Of a stretch of 50,453 nt of DNA, positions 1-8,452 are shown in pieces (positions within the stretch are counted from its first letter, which is position 1; every line of letters starts with the position of its first letter). Origin of the DNA: Pseudomonadota bacterium (lineage in GTDB: Bacteria; Pseudomonadota; Alphaproteobacteria; Rhodospirillales; Magnetospirillaceae); contig JAJZUL010000023.1 of the NCBI GenBank assembly GCA_021848545.1, positions 1-50,453 of the forward strand, read 5' to 3'. The notes under the pieces are model-generated. The model saw nothing but the letters and a program-made list of their open reading frames with translations. It did no database searches and had not been told where the DNA came from. A program made the translations under genes and the position numbers.

Positions 1-144
1 CTCAATCGCCGGGCGGGCGCGTCCGCGCCCTTGGCTATCCTCGCTTGCGCTCCGAGGCCCCGATGGAGCCTCTCCGCACGCTGCGGCGGCCTCAACGGCC
101 TAGTCGCTCCGCTCCAACGCGCCTTCAACCGATTACCCTGGTCT
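1..144. other. GC-rich non-coding left edge
   Basis: No convincing gene is seen here. The stretch is rich in short CGCTC, GCGCC and GGCCT strings. In style it resembles the repeat-derived sequence at 30874-31016 and the tract at 13257-13340. It lies just past the stop of the minus-strand tusA-like gene and could carry its terminator or an intergenic repeat, but the window edge cuts it off. Confidence 0.35.
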
Positions 145-402
145 TCAAGCCCGCTTTCCCTTGCGAAACAACAGACAGTGGACGCCGTCGGCGGACTCCC
201 CGGCCTCGGGAGCCAGGACCAGAATTTCATGGCCCTCCTCGCGCACCGACCGGGGCACATTGGCCAGCGGCTCGCCGCCTTTGAGCCTGATTTCCGCGGT
301 TTGGCCCAAATTCATGCGCTCTACCAAGAGCTTGACCCGGACGAAGGTCATCGGACAAACCTCTGTGGTGATATCGAGGTAGAAGTCCGCTTTATCATCC
401 AT
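145..402 (-). CDS. TusA/SirA-family sulfur carrier protein
   Basis: The 85-residue product matches the small TusA (SirA/YeeD) fold. This family carries a persulfide on a conserved cysteine for tRNA thiolation, molybdenum cofactor or sulfur oxidation enzymes in the cytoplasm. The sequence shows LDITTEVCPMTFVRVK near the N-terminus, with the active Cys in a CPM motif on the first helix, followed by a typical strand pattern around RLKGGEPLANVP. The ATG at 402 was chosen because the family starts about here; an upstream in-frame ATG at 468 would add 22 residues with no family match. The gene is divergent from mucR across about 100 bp. Which sulfur pathway it serves cannot be told from context, although a DsrC/TusE-like gene lies at 41832. 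Confidence 0.8.
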   Translation of the reverse strand: MDDKADFYLDITTEVCPMTFVRVKLLVERMNLGQTAEIRLKGGEPLANVPRSVREEGHEILVLAPEAGESADGVHCLLFRKGKRA

Positions 403-436
403 TGGTATCAACCACTTTGTTTTATCAGATTGGTTA

Positions 437-465
437 TTGCCACACCCTGGCGAAACAATTATACA
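437..465 (+). promoter_or_regulatory. sigma70-type promoter of mucR, overlapping a divergent -10
   Basis: A -35 TTGCCA at 437-442 and a -10 TATACA at 460-465 are separated by 17 bp, giving a start near 472 for mucR. On the other strand TATAAT occupies 463-458 and could be the -10 of the divergent tusA-like gene, so the two promoters overlap. A MucR-type protein binding here could control both genes; that is inference. Confidence 0.55.
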
Positions 466-499
466 CACACATCAGTCGTAACTGGAGGCATGTTTCTAA

Positions 500-925
500 A
501 TGTCGGAGCGTTCGAATGCCGGCGATCTGCTGACACTGACTACTGAAATCGTTTCGGCTCACGTCGCCAACAATACCGTCGCCGTCGGCGATCTTCCTCA
601 ATTGATCCAAGAGGTTTATCGGACCCTTGCGTCGGTCGGCAATGTTCCGGCGGCGCCCGAGCGTCCGCAGCCTGCGGTTCCGGTGAAGAAATCGGTGACC
701 CCCGATTACATCATTTGCCTGGAAGACGGGAAGAAACTGAAGATGCTCAAGCGGCATCTCAAGACCGCCTACGACATGAGCCCGGAAGATTACCGCGAAC
801 GGTGGGGCCTGCCCGCCGACTATCCGATGGTGGCCCCCAATTACGCGGCGCACCGCTCGTCCCTGGCCAAGAAGATCGGCCTGGGCACCAAACCGCGCCG
901 GCGCACCGGCAAGGCCAAGGCCTGA
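500..925 (+). CDS. mucR: MucR/Ros family transcriptional regulator
   Basis: The 141-residue protein has the MucR/Ros domain at about residues 68-130: DYIICLEDGKKLKMLKRHL followed by the DYRERWGLPADYPMVAP block and a basic tail. These regulators bind AT-rich DNA and control exopolysaccharide, motility and cell-cycle genes in alphaproteobacteria. In the Cys2His2 finger of Ros, the second Cys position is Asp here and the last His position is Tyr. It therefore resembles the family members reported to fold without structural zinc. The ATG at 500 is preceded by GGAGG at 484-488. A very strong terminator lies about 80 bp downstream. Its closeness to its own promoter suggests autoregulation, which is typical of the family. 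Confidence 0.9.
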   Translation: MSERSNAGDLLTLTTEIVSAHVANNTVAVGDLPQLIQEVYRTLASVGNVPAAPERPQPAVPVKKSVTPDYIICLEDGKKLKMLKRHLKTAYDMSPEDYRERWGLPADYPMVAPNYAAHRSSLAKKIGLGTKPRRRTGKAKA

Positions 926-1289
926 ACCATCGCGGATTTTAATGGGACGGCTTTTACCGGCGGACGATCGTGTCGTCGGTGAGCCGACCGATTTATACAG
1001 CTTGAAGCGCGATGACATCGGGCCGACGCGCCGACGCGTCGGCCCGATGTCATCGCGTTTTGATCTATATGATTGAGATGGCGGGTTAGCCCGATCCATT
1101 CACGGGGCCGCGAGGTGATGGCGCGGGGATTTGATTTGGATGGGATTTTTCGCGGACGCCGCCGATACTGGAGTATCGGCAAGGCCGCAAACAGCCCAGG
1201 CGGATCAAAGATCAGGCCGGCGTCCGCCGGAACCGTGATGGATAGGGCCAAGCGATCTGGCGGCAAGCGCCAACGAGAACCGGGGTCCG
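926..1289. other. intergenic region mucR-fur
   Basis: No gene is seen in these 364 bases. The main feature is the perfect hairpin at 1005-1060, annotated separately. Between it and the fur start there is no clear sigma70 promoter and no recognisable RNA gene. Confidence 0.5.
1005..1060 (+). terminator. strong intrinsic terminator after mucR
   Basis: A perfect 23-bp inverted repeat (arms 1008-1030 and 1035-1057) has a 4-base loop and runs straight into TTTT. Flanking AA/TT pairs lengthen the stem. The unusually long perfect stem isolates mucR from fur. It could also be processed as a double-stranded RNA, or be a palindromic repeat. Confidence 0.8.
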
Positions 1290-1724
1290 GTGATGATTTC
1301 GCGTATCGAGCAACGCTGCATCGACAAGGGCATGAAGATGACCGAACAACGGCGGATCATCGCCCGCGTGTTGTCCGATGCCGATGATCACCCCGACGTG
1401 GAAGAGGTTTACCGCCGCTCCACCGCCATCGATCCGCACATTTCCATCGCCACCGTCTATCGCACCGTCCGGCTGTTCGAGGAAGCCGACATCCTGGAGC
1501 GTCACGATTTTGGCGACGGCCGTGCCCGCTACGAGGAATCCCCCAACGAACACCACGACCATCTGATCGATATGCAGAGCGGTCGGGTCATCGAGTTCAC
1601 CAGCCCGGAAATCGAGGCGTTGCAACGGGAAATCGCCCGTCGCTATGGCTATCGGCTGGTCGGTCACCGCCTGGAGCTTTACGGAGTTCCGTTGACTCCC
1701 GGCGACGAAACGGAACAGAAATAG
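1290..1724 (+). CDS. fur: Fur-family metalloregulator (Fur/Mur type)
   Basis: This is a 144-residue Fur superfamily repressor. The N-terminal winged helix includes the recognition helix HISIATVYRTVRLFEEA at residues 50-66. The metal-binding HHDHL motif (about residues 87-91) is followed by DMQSGRVIEF, without the CxxC zinc site of E. coli Fur. That form is usual for alphaproteobacterial Fur/Mur proteins, which sense iron or manganese. The start reads GTG-ATG: GTG at 1290 or ATG at 1293; the spacing does not settle it and the ribosome binding site is weak. Family membership is secure. Whether it answers to Fe or Mn is not decidable here. It lies 136 bp upstream of olsB on the same strand. Confidence 0.9.
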   Translation: MMISRIEQRCIDKGMKMTEQRRIIARVLSDADDHPDVEEVYRRSTAIDPHISIATVYRTVRLFEEADILERHDFGDGRARYEESPNEHHDHLIDMQSGRVIEFTSPEIEALQREIARRYGYRLVGHRLELYGVPLTPGDETEQK

Positions 1725-1860
1725 GTCTGCTGTCACCGATGACGCTCCCGCGACCGGTCCACGTTACCGGACCGCAACGTCCGTCGGTGCGCGCGTCGAT
1801 GCGGGACATCCGCGGCGGCGGCAAGGTGGCGTGCTTCGAGGATAGTAACGACGAGGGCCG

Positions 1861-2664
1861 ATGGGCACGGTGGCAATGAAAGCGGCGGACAGCGCCCTCG
1901 AAGTGAGGATCGCCGCCAGCGACGACGAGGTGGCGGCGGCACAGGCGTTGCGCTACCGGGTTTTTTACGAAGAGATGGGCGCCCGGCCCAGTGCCGAAAT
2001 GGCGGCGCGGCACGTCGATTTCGATGATTTCGACGGGGTCTGCGACCACCTTCTGGTGATCGATCCCGCCAAGGGAAACGGCGCGAGCGCGGTGGTGGGC
2101 ACCTACCGTCTGATGCGCCGCGCCGTCGGCGAACGATTCGGCCGGTTCTATTCGGCCGGGGAATACGATATTTCCCGGCTGATGGCCAAGGGCGGGAACT
2201 TCATGGAACTGGGCCGCTCCTGCGTGGACTTGGCCTACCGCAACCGCTCGACCATGAATTTGCTGTGGGCGGGCATCGCCGCCTATGTGCGGGAAAACAA
2301 CGTCGATCTGATGTTCGGCTGCGCCTCGCTGCCCGGCACCGACGCCGACAATCTGGCGGTTCCGCTCAGCTATCTCTACCACTGGCATCTGGCGCCGTCC
2401 GAGATGTGCCCGCGGGCTCTCGACCATCTGCGGGTGAAGATGGATCTGGTCCCCAAGGACCGCATCGACCCGCGCCGGGCGCTGGCCGAACTGCCCCCTC
2501 TGGTCAAAGGCTATCTGCGACTGGGCGGGTTCGTCGGCGACGGCGCGGTAATCGACCACCAGTTCAACACCACCGACGTCTGCGTCATGGTCAAGACCGA
2601 TCTGGTGACGTCCAAATACATCAAGCATTACGACCGCACCGCACGCGACATGATGAGCGGCTGA
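1861..2664 (+). CDS. olsB: L-ornithine N-alpha-acyltransferase (OlsB), GNAT/hemolysin-like
   Basis: The 267-residue protein belongs to the GNAT-like acyl-ACP transferases of the OlsB family. These join a 3-hydroxyacyl chain to ornithine to give lyso-ornithine lipid at the inner membrane. It has the characteristic AQALRYRVFYEEMGA opening (about residues 28-42), the D-H-L-L-V segment, the VVGTYRLM core strand and the FMELGRSCV motif. The next gene encodes a PlsC-type acyltransferase, as in the olsBA pairs of rhizobia and Rhodobacter, which supports the assignment over a generic GNAT. ATG 1861 follows GAGGG; ATG 1876 is an alternative start. Confidence 0.85.
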   Translation: MGTVAMKAADSALEVRIAASDDEVAAAQALRYRVFYEEMGARPSAEMAARHVDFDDFDGVCDHLLVIDPAKGNGASAVVGTYRLMRRAVGERFGRFYSAGEYDISRLMAKGGNFMELGRSCVDLAYRNRSTMNLLWAGIAAYVRENNVDLMFGCASLPGTDADNLAVPLSYLYHWHLAPSEMCPRALDHLRVKMDLVPKDRIDPRRALAELPPLVKGYLRLGGFVGDGAVIDHQFNTTDVCVMVKTDLVTSKYIKHYDRTARDMMSG

Positions 2665-2674
2665 GAGTTTGTGA

Positions 2675-2735
2675 AAGAATGCCCATCCGGCGTGAAATCG
2701 ACGGAAAAACGCCAGCGTTTCCAATGGGCGTTCTT
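2675..2735 (+). other. structured olsB-olsA spacer
   Basis: In the 108-bp gap, arms 2675-2686 and 2724-2735 pair over 12 bp with one G-U. They enclose a second short stem (2689-2693 with 2709-2713), and TTTT lies at the outer 3' end. This could be a partial terminator or processing site that adjusts olsA relative to olsB. Only the pairing is observed. Confidence 0.35.
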
Positions 2736-2772
2736 TTGCAAGTTCGATTGATTTACAAGCTCTGAGGGAATC

Positions 2773-3570
2773 ATGACCAGCCCGGCCGTCGCCCTGTTGC
2801 GGTTCGTCGCTTTCACCCTGCTGACGCTGGTTTTGATCCCGCCCCACATGATGCTGATGGCCGCCGGCCGCCAGAACGGTCTTGCCCGCGCCTATTGGAC
2901 CCGGGTCGGCCGCCTGATGGGATTTCGCATCCGCCGTCACGGCGTCGCGATGACGGAAGGCCCGGCCCTGATCGTCGCCAACCATGCCAGCTATCTCGAT
3001 ATCGTCGTCCTGGGCGGGCTGATCAGCGCCACCTTCGTGGCGAAATCCGACGTGGCCGGCTGGCCGGGGTTCGGGTTCCTGGCCAAACTGGGACGCACCG
3101 TCTTCGTCGAACGCCGGCCGCGGGGCAGCGCCGTCGAGCGCGACCGCCTGCGCCGACGGCTGGACCAGGGCGATACCCTGATCCTGTTCCCCGAAGGCAC
3201 CTCCAACGACGGCAACCGGGTCCTTGCCTTCAAATCCTCGTTGCTGGCCGCCGCCGAGGTCGCCGACAAAGACCGGCCGCTGCCGGTTCAGCCGATCACC
3301 ATCGCCTATAGCGGTTTGGACGGCCTGCCGCTGCAACGGGCCTTTCGCGCCCTGTACGCCTGGTATGGCGACATGACCCTGTTCGGCCATCTGATGGCGG
3401 TCCTGGGGCTGGGCAACGCCACCATCGACGTGATCGTCCATCCGCCGGTGACCATCGCCGATTTTTCCGATCGCAAAGCGCTGACCCAGCATTGCCACGC
3501 CGTCATCCAGAACAGTCTGGCCCTGGCCCTGGCCGGGCGACTGCCCCCGGAAACGGCCGTAAATCAATAA
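2773..3570 (+). CDS. olsA: lysophospholipid/lyso-ornithine lipid acyltransferase (PlsC family, OlsA)
   Basis: This 265-residue membrane acyltransferase carries the two PlsC signatures: NHASYLD (NHX4D catalytic His/Asp, about residues 69-75) and FPEGTSND (EGT phosphate/acyl binding, about 138-145). An N-terminal hydrophobic segment at residues 8-30 anchors it. It transfers an acyl chain from acyl-ACP to a lyso-lipid. Next to olsB the likely acceptor is lyso-ornithine lipid, giving ornithine lipid, although members can also act on 1-acylglycerol 3-phosphate. The ATG is preceded by TGAGGGA. Both genes are co-oriented, with a 108-bp structured spacer between them. Confidence 0.85.
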   Translation: MTSPAVALLRFVAFTLLTLVLIPPHMMLMAAGRQNGLARAYWTRVGRLMGFRIRRHGVAMTEGPALIVANHASYLDIVVLGGLISATFVAKSDVAGWPGFGFLAKLGRTVFVERRPRGSAVERDRLRRRLDQGDTLILFPEGTSNDGNRVLAFKSSLLAAAEVADKDRPLPVQPITIAYSGLDGLPLQRAFRALYAWYGDMTLFGHLMAVLGLGNATIDVIVHPPVTIADFSDRKALTQHCHAVIQNSLALALAGRLPPETAVNQ

Positions 3571-3748
3571 TATCAGAGTGCGATCCGGGGGTAGGTGGAA
3601 CGATCGAACTCGATCGTGCCCGCCTTTAATGCGCACAGCCCGCCGAAAAACAGCGGCATTATATTTTTTGCCTGTGCATAAGAAACAACCCCCCATCTTC
3701 GTAATCATTCCAAACTGATCCGTCCGCTCATCTTCCATGAGCCCATTA

Positions 3749-3776
3749 TTGACGCCACCCACCTCTTGGTTATACA
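3749..3776 (+). promoter_or_regulatory. sigma70-type promoter of the chemoreceptor gene
   Basis: TTGACG at 3749-3754 and TATACA at 3771-3776 are spaced 16 bp apart. Both are close to consensus in an otherwise GC-rich genome. The predicted start near 3783 leaves a leader of about 155 nt before the ATG at 3938. Confidence 0.55.
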
Positions 3777-3872
3777 AAGTCAATTCGGCAAATATGACAC
3801 TTTGGCTGTCACCACACCTCTATCCGCCAGCATTGAGTGTGGAGGGGGCGATCAGAACGAAATACCGGCCGC

Positions 3873-3897
3873 CGACAACCATAAGCGTTGTCGTTTT
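3873..3897 (+). terminator. terminator-like hairpin in the chemoreceptor leader
   Basis: Arms CGACAAC (3873-3879) and GTTGTCG (3887-3893) form a perfect 7-bp stem with a 7-base loop, followed by TTTT. It lies 40 nt before the start codon and downstream of the predicted promoter. It could attenuate transcription, or mark the end of a transcript from upstream. Confidence 0.4.
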
Positions 3898-3937
3898 CCG
3901 TCGATAACGAGCCGGCAAGTCTGGGGGAGAACAGGTC

Positions 3938-6901
3938 ATGGACCTGAACACGGAAATCGCCAAGGCCTACGGCACCCATGGCGCCTGGAAGACGCGCATC
4001 GAACGGGCGGCCGAATGCGGCCACAGCAAGTACGACCCCGAGGACGTGGCCTCCGACCACATCTGCTCGTTCGGGAAATGGCTGCACGATCCGGCGATGC
4101 CGGCCCATATCCGGTCGTCGCGCCATTACGGCGACGTGGTCGAACGCCATGCCGAATTCCACAGGACGGCCGGGGACGCCCTGCGCAAGGCCGTGTCCGG
4201 CAACGGCGACGGCGCCCGCGCCGACCTTCGCGGCGGGGGGTACGCCAAGGCGGCCGAAGCCCTGTTCAGCGCCCTGATCCAGTGGCAGCACCGCGCGGTG
4301 ATCGAACATGTGGAATCGCATAGCGCCGCGCCGGTGCGGCTGCTGCAAACGATCTGGGCGACCCTGACCAGCCGCATTCAGGTCCGCGTTCTGGCGGTCA
4401 TGGCCTTGCCGACCCTGCTGGTCCTGGCCCTGCTCGCCCGCGACGACATCAGCCTGCTCCGCGCGCTGCGGACCACCGCCCACACCCAACAGGTGGTCGG
4501 GGTCATCACCGCCACCACGCCCCTGGTCAACGCGCTCCAGGCCGAGCGGGAGGATCGTCTGACCGGACAGCCGACCGGCGCCGCCGTGGCCGCCGTGGCC
4601 AAAAACCTCGCCATACTCAAGCGGCGGCTGGCGCCGGTGGCTTCGGACCCGTCTTTGGCCCGCTTCGCCGCCGCCACCGCCCTGGTCGGCAGCCTGAAGC
4701 AGGCCCGCGCCACCATGTCGGCCATGGCCCCCGGAGACATCCGGACCTTTTACGACACCGTCATCGGCGCGGTGCTGATGTCCGACGACGTGGCCATGCC
4801 GGCCTACGCCCCCGCCGAGGCCAAGACCGCCTTCATCATCCTCGACAGCGCCATCCGCGCCAAGGAATGGTCGGCCCAGGCCCTGGAAACCGGGCAGGCC
4901 CTGCTGGCGGGCAAAGCGCCAGCCGGGCGCGCAGGCGCCCAATCCAATGAATCGGCGGCCTCCGCCGCCGGGCGCGCAGGCGCCCAATCCGATAAATCGG
5001 CGGCCTCCGCCGCCGGGCGCGCAGGCGCCCAATCCAACGAATCGGCGGCTTTCGCCGCCGAAGCTCACGTCAAGCTGGCCAAGGCGGCGGCGGCCAGCAA
5101 CGAGCGCCTGACCATGATCGGCTCCACCATGCCGCCGGCCTGGCAGGACCGGTTCGGGTCGCTGTTGACCGCGCTCACCGGCGACACCTTCAGCGGCCTG
5201 AGCGATCAATTGGCCGGCGGGCAGAGCGCCGGAATTACCCCCGCGGCGTGGACGGCGGCGGCGCACCGGCAGATCGACCGGCTCGGCACCCTCGAAGACA
5301 GGGCTTCGGCGACCATGTCGGCGGTGATCACGCGGACCTATGCCGAAAGCCACCGGCGCCTGATCATGTTCAACACCCTGGCCGGACTGGGCTTCATCCT
5401 GTCGTGCCTGTTCGCCCTGTTGATCGCGCGCGGCATCGTCCGCCCGATACGACGCCTGACCGAGCGCATGCGCCGTCTGGTCACCGGCGATACCCAAAGC
5501 CCCGTCCCCGCCATCGACCGGCCGGACGAAATCGGCGAAATGGCCCGGTCGGTGCTGATCTTCCCGCAACAGGCGCAGGCGTTGGAGCAACTGGCCGCCG
5601 AAGAGGCCCGGCAATTCGACGAAAGCGAGATGGCGCGACGCCAGACCATGCTCAAGATGGCCGATTCCCTGGACCAGCGGATTCAGACCATCGTCTCCTC
5701 CATCGATACCGGCGTGAAGACGCTGCATACCGCCGCCTCCAACCTGTCGGCCAATGCCGACCGCACCCAGCAGCAAAGCGGCGTCGTGGCGTCGGCCACC
5801 GAGCAGGCGTCCGGCAATGTCGAAGCGGTTTCCGCCTCGGGCGCCCAACTGAGCGCGTCCATCGGCGAAATTTCCCGGCAGGTCACCCAATCGGCTGAAA
5901 CCGTGCGCGCCGCGTCGAACGAAGCCATGGACGCCAAGCATAAGATCAGCGGGCTGGCGCAATCGGTGGTGAAGATCGGCGAGGTGATCAACCTCATCAA
6001 CCACATCGCCAGTCAGACCAATCTGCTGGCGCTGAACGCCACCATCGAAAGCGCGCGTGCCGGCGAAGCGGGCAAGGGATTCGCCGTGGTCGCCCACGAA
6101 GTGAAGAATCTGGCGGGCCAGACCGAGCGGGCCACCGACGATATCGCCAGCCAGATCGGCGCCATCCAGGCCGAAACCCAGACCGCGGTCACGGCCATCG
6201 AGAACATCGCCCAGACCATCGCCCATATCGACGAATTGTCGGCCGCCATCGCCAGCGCGGTTGAGGAACAGAACGCGGCCACCGCCGAAATCGCCCGCAA
6301 CGTCGAACGGGCGTCCGTCGGCACGCGTCAGGTCGTCGAAAACATCTCCGACGTCACCAAGGCGGCCAACGAAACCGGGACCATGGCCCAGACCGTTTCG
6401 GGATCGGCCGATTCCCTGGTGCGCCAGATGGAAACCCTGCAAGCGACGGTGGACAGCTTCCTGGTCATCGTGCGGGCCGACGGCGCCGGCGGCCAATTGG
6501 AATGGAACCAGAGCTGGATGACCGGCCATTCCACCATCGATGCCGATCACGAAACCCTGATGCATTACGTCAACGATCTTCATCAGGCCATGACCGACGG
6601 GCGGGGCCGTAAACAGATGGGCGTCATTCTCGACAAGCTGGTGGCCTATACCCACGACCATTTCGCCCGGGAAGAAAAAATCTGGAGCGCGGGCGGTCTG
6701 CCGACCCTGGCCGACCATCAGAAGGCCCATGCCGACCTCAAGGCCCAGGTCGCGGATTTCTACGCCGCGTTCCAGGCCGGAAAAGCCGACGTCACCAAGG
6801 ATGTGGTGGTCTTCCTCAGGGATTGGCTGGTCAACCACGTCTTCATGACCGACAAGTCCTGCGCCAAGATCATCGACGCCCAGGCCGCCCAGGCGGCCTA
6901 A
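3938..6901 (+). CDS. methyl-accepting chemotaxis protein with N-terminal CZB and C-terminal bacteriohemerythrin
   Basis: This 987-residue receptor has several domains. Residues 10-80 form a CZB zinc site (H14, C43 in CSFGKW, H71 and H75 in HAEFH). TM1 spans about 148-167. A helical extracytoplasmic region at about 170-475 resembles nitrate/nitrite-sensing (NIT) domains. TM2 (477-500) leads into HAMP, a methyl-accepting signalling domain (about 590-835) and a bacteriohemerythrin (about 856-980). All seven di-iron ligands are visible: H871, H908, E912, H927, H931, H967 and D972. CZB domains respond to zinc and oxidants, and hemerythrin binds O2 or NO, so it probably steers taxis to redox or oxygen. 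Residues 329-373 are three copies of a 15-aa repeat also found in PhoH. GGGGGAG precedes the ATG. Confidence 0.92.
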   Translation: MDLNTEIAKAYGTHGAWKTRIERAAECGHSKYDPEDVASDHICSFGKWLHDPAMPAHIRSSRHYGDVVERHAEFHRTAGDALRKAVSGNGDGARADLRGGGYAKAAEALFSALIQWQHRAVIEHVESHSAAPVRLLQTIWATLTSRIQVRVLAVMALPTLLVLALLARDDISLLRALRTTAHTQQVVGVITATTPLVNALQAEREDRLTGQPTGAAVAAVAKNLAILKRRLAPVASDPSLARFAAATALVGSLKQARATMSAMAPGDIRTFYDTVIGAVLMSDDVAMPAYAPAEAKTAFIILDSAIRAKEWSAQALETGQALLAGKAPAGRAGAQSNESAASAAGRAGAQSDKSAASAAGRAGAQSNESAAFAAEAHVKLAKAAAASNERLTMIGSTMPPAWQDRFGSLLTALTGDTFSGLSDQLAGGQSAGITPAAWTAAAHRQIDRLGTLEDRASATMSAVITRTYAESHRRLIMFNTLAGLGFILSCLFALLIARGIVRPIRRLTERMRRLVTGDTQSPVPAIDRPDEIGEMARSVLIFPQQAQALEQLAAEEARQFDESEMARRQTMLKMADSLDQRIQTIVSSIDTGVKTLHTAASNLSANADRTQQQSGVVASATEQASGNVEAVSASGAQLSASIGEISRQVTQSAETVRAASNEAMDAKHKISGLAQSVVKIGEVINLINHIASQTNLLALNATIESARAGEAGKGFAVVAHEVKNLAGQTERATDDIASQIGAIQAETQTAVTAIENIAQTIAHIDELSAAIASAVEEQNAATAEIARNVERASVGTRQVVENISDVTKAANETGTMAQTVSGSADSLVRQMETLQATVDSFLVIVRADGAGGQLEWNQSWMTGHSTIDADHETLMHYVNDLHQAMTDGRGRKQMGVILDKLVAYTHDHFAREEKIWSAGGLPTLADHQKAHADLKAQVADFYAAFQAGKADVTKDVVVFLRDWLVNHVFMTDKSCAKIIDAQAAQAA
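4922..5056 (+). repeat. three tandem 45-bp in-frame repeats inside the chemoreceptor
   Basis: Three consecutive 45-bp units (4922-4966, 4967-5011, 5012-5056) encode near-identical 15-residue blocks of the form [15 protein letters not shown]. Each unit contains the palindromic core GGGCGCGCAGGCGCCC. The same unit, in the same frame, occurs three times in phoH at 8467-8601. The insertion point is in the extracytoplasmic helical region, where an Ala-rich helix would tolerate extra length. Confidence 0.9.
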
Positions 6902-6951
6902 ACTTAATATTCGTCCGCGCAGGCGGCCGGCGCATGAGAGCCAACAACGAA

Positions 6952-6983
6952 CCAGGGCGATCGGCCTTGCCCGATCGCCCTGG
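6952..6983 (+). terminator. hairpin after the chemoreceptor gene
   Basis: A perfect 13-bp stem (6952-6964 with 6971-6983) and 6-base loop lie 50 bp past the stop codon. No T-run follows. It is therefore a transcript-end or stability hairpin rather than a canonical intrinsic terminator. Confidence 0.55.
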
Positions 6984-7000
6984 CCGCGGCCGTGGAAATC

Positions 7001-7029
7001 TTGACTTTCCAGCGATCGCGCCTTAGCTT
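7001..7029 (+). promoter_or_regulatory. sigma70-type promoter of miaB
   Basis: TTGACT at 7001-7006 and TAGCTT at 7024-7029 are spaced by 17 bp. The -35 is part of TTGACTTTCC, which recurs at 13355 and 46469. Its position argues that the longer open frame beginning at 6992 is not translated from there and that miaB starts at 7106. Confidence 0.6.
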
Positions 7030-7105
7030 TCATCGTGATCCGCCGTCATTTGGTGGCGGTTCGTTCTTTTATTTCACGCCGGCGGCGAACGACCGCTCGA
7101 CGACA

Positions 7106-8452
7106 TTGGCCAAGAAGCTCTACGTCAAAACCTACGGCTGCCAGATGAACGTCTATGACTCCGCCCGCATGGCGGATGTCCTGGCGCCGCTGGGGTTTGG
7201 GACCACCGATGGTCCCGAGGATGCCGACATGGTCATCCTCAACACCTGCCACATCCGCGAAAAAGCCTCGGAAAAGGTCTTTTCCGAACTGGGCCGGCTG
7301 AAGACGCTGCAAGCCGCCCGCGCCCGGGACGGCGAACGCCTGATTCTGGCGGTGGCCGGCTGCGTCGCCCAGGCCGAGGGCGAGGAAATCCTGCGCCGGG
7401 CGCCCTTCGTCGATATCGTGCTGGGGCCGCAGACCTATCACCGCCTGCCGGAAATGGTGGCCCAGGCCAGCCGCGCCGGCGGCGCCGTTCTGGATACCGA
7501 CTTTCCCGAAGAGCCGAAATTCGACCACCTGCCGGACGTCACCGCCCAGGGCGTCAGCGCCTTTCTGTCGGTGCAGGAGGGATGCGACCGCTTCTGCACC
7601 TTCTGCGTGGTTCCCTATACGCGGGGCGCCGAATATTCGCGCCCCGTACCGGCGGTGCTGGCCGAAGCCAGGCGCCTGGTCGAGGGCGGCGTGGTGGAAA
7701 TCACCCTGTTGGGACAGAACGTCAACGCCTATCACGGCGAAGGACCGGACGGGCGCGACTGGTCCCTGGCCCGACTGCTCGACGCCCTGGCCGGCATTCC
7801 CGGTCTGGCCCGCATCCGCTACACCACGTCCCACCCCCGCGATGTGAGCGACGATCTGATCGCGGTCCACCGCGACCTGCCGCATTTGATGCCGTTCCTG
7901 CATCTGCCGGTGCAATCGGGGTCCGACCGGATTCTGGAGCGCATGAACCGCCGCCATGACCGCGCCTTTTATCTGGCGCTGGTGGACCGCCTGAAGACGG
8001 CGCGGCCCGATCTCGCTTTGTCCTCGGACTTCATCGTCGGCTTTCCCGGGGAAAGCGACGCGGATTTCAGCGCGACCCTGGATCTGGTGCGCCGGGTGGG
8101 CTTCGTTCAGACCTATTCGTTCAAATACAGCCCCCGCCCCGGCACGCCCGCCGCCGCGCTGGAGGATCAGGTGGCGGAAGCGGTCAAGGAGGAACGCCTC
8201 GCCCAATTGCAGGCGTTGCTCAACGATCAGACCCAGGCCTTCAACCGCGCCTGCGTCGGGCGGGTGATGCCGGTCCTGTTCGATCGCGCCGGACGCCATC
8301 CCGGCCAGGTTCTGGGGCGCAGCCCCTATATGCAGCCGGTCCATCTCGATAGCGGGGAGAATTTGGCCGGACGCGTCGTTCCCGTCCGCATCACCGCCAC
8401 CCACCCCAACAGTCTGGCCGGCATCCCGGCCGGGGAGCGCGAATGCGCGTAG
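7106..8452 (+). CDS. miaB: tRNA-2-methylthio-N6-dimethylallyladenosine synthase MiaB
   Basis: This 448-residue radical-SAM methylthiotransferase converts i6A37 to ms2i6A37 in tRNAs reading UNN codons. The N-terminal UPF0004 domain supplies three cluster cysteines ([23 protein letters not shown]). The radical-SAM cluster sits in CDRFCTFC, and a TRAM domain closes the protein. The frame is open from 6992, but homology begins at TTG 7106 ([13 protein letters not shown]) and a promoter occupies 7001-7029, so TTG is the preferred start; its ribosome binding site is poor. Its last 10 bases overlap the start of phoH, so the two are probably translated together. Confidence 0.95.
   Translation: MAKKLYVKTYGCQMNVYDSARMADVLAPLGFGTTDGPEDADMVILNTCHIREKASEKVFSELGRLKTLQAARARDGERLILAVAGCVAQAEGEEILRRAPFVDIVLGPQTYHRLPEMVAQASRAGGAVLDTDFPEEPKFDHLPDVTAQGVSAFLSVQEGCDRFCTFCVVPYTRGAEYSRPVPAVLAEARRLVEGGVVEITLLGQNVNAYHGEGPDGRDWSLARLLDALAGIPGLARIRYTTSHPRDVSDDLIAVHRDLPHLMPFLHLPVQSGSDRILERMNRRHDRAFYLALVDRLKTARPDLALSSDFIVGFPGESDADFSATLDLVRRVGFVQTYSFKYSPRPGTPAAALEDQVAEAVKEERLAQLQALLNDQTQAFNRACVGRVMPVLFDRAGRHPGQVLGRSPYMQPVHLDSGENLAGRVVPVRITATHPNSLAGIPAGERECA

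Larger units (their letters stand above)
3571..3937. other. chemoreceptor upstream region
   Basis: No gene is seen in these 367 bases. The stretch is more AT-rich than its flanks between about 3620 and 3800. It contains a short inverted repeat at 3600-3617, the promoter at 3749-3776 and a terminator-like hairpin at 3873-3897; the last two are listed separately. Confidence 0.5.

Noticed and set aside
1597-3783. 728-codon minus-strand open frame across fur, olsB and olsA
   Set aside because: It is antisense to three genes with clear families. Its Gly/Asp/His-rich composition is typical of shadow frames in high-GC DNA.
4922-5056. CRISPR-like array
   Set aside because: The repeats are contiguous 45-bp units without spacers and are in-frame coding sequence.
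3809-7033. 1074-codon minus-strand open frame opposite the chemoreceptor
   Set aside because: It is low-complexity Gly/Arg/His sequence with no domain, and the plus strand encodes a full chemoreceptor.
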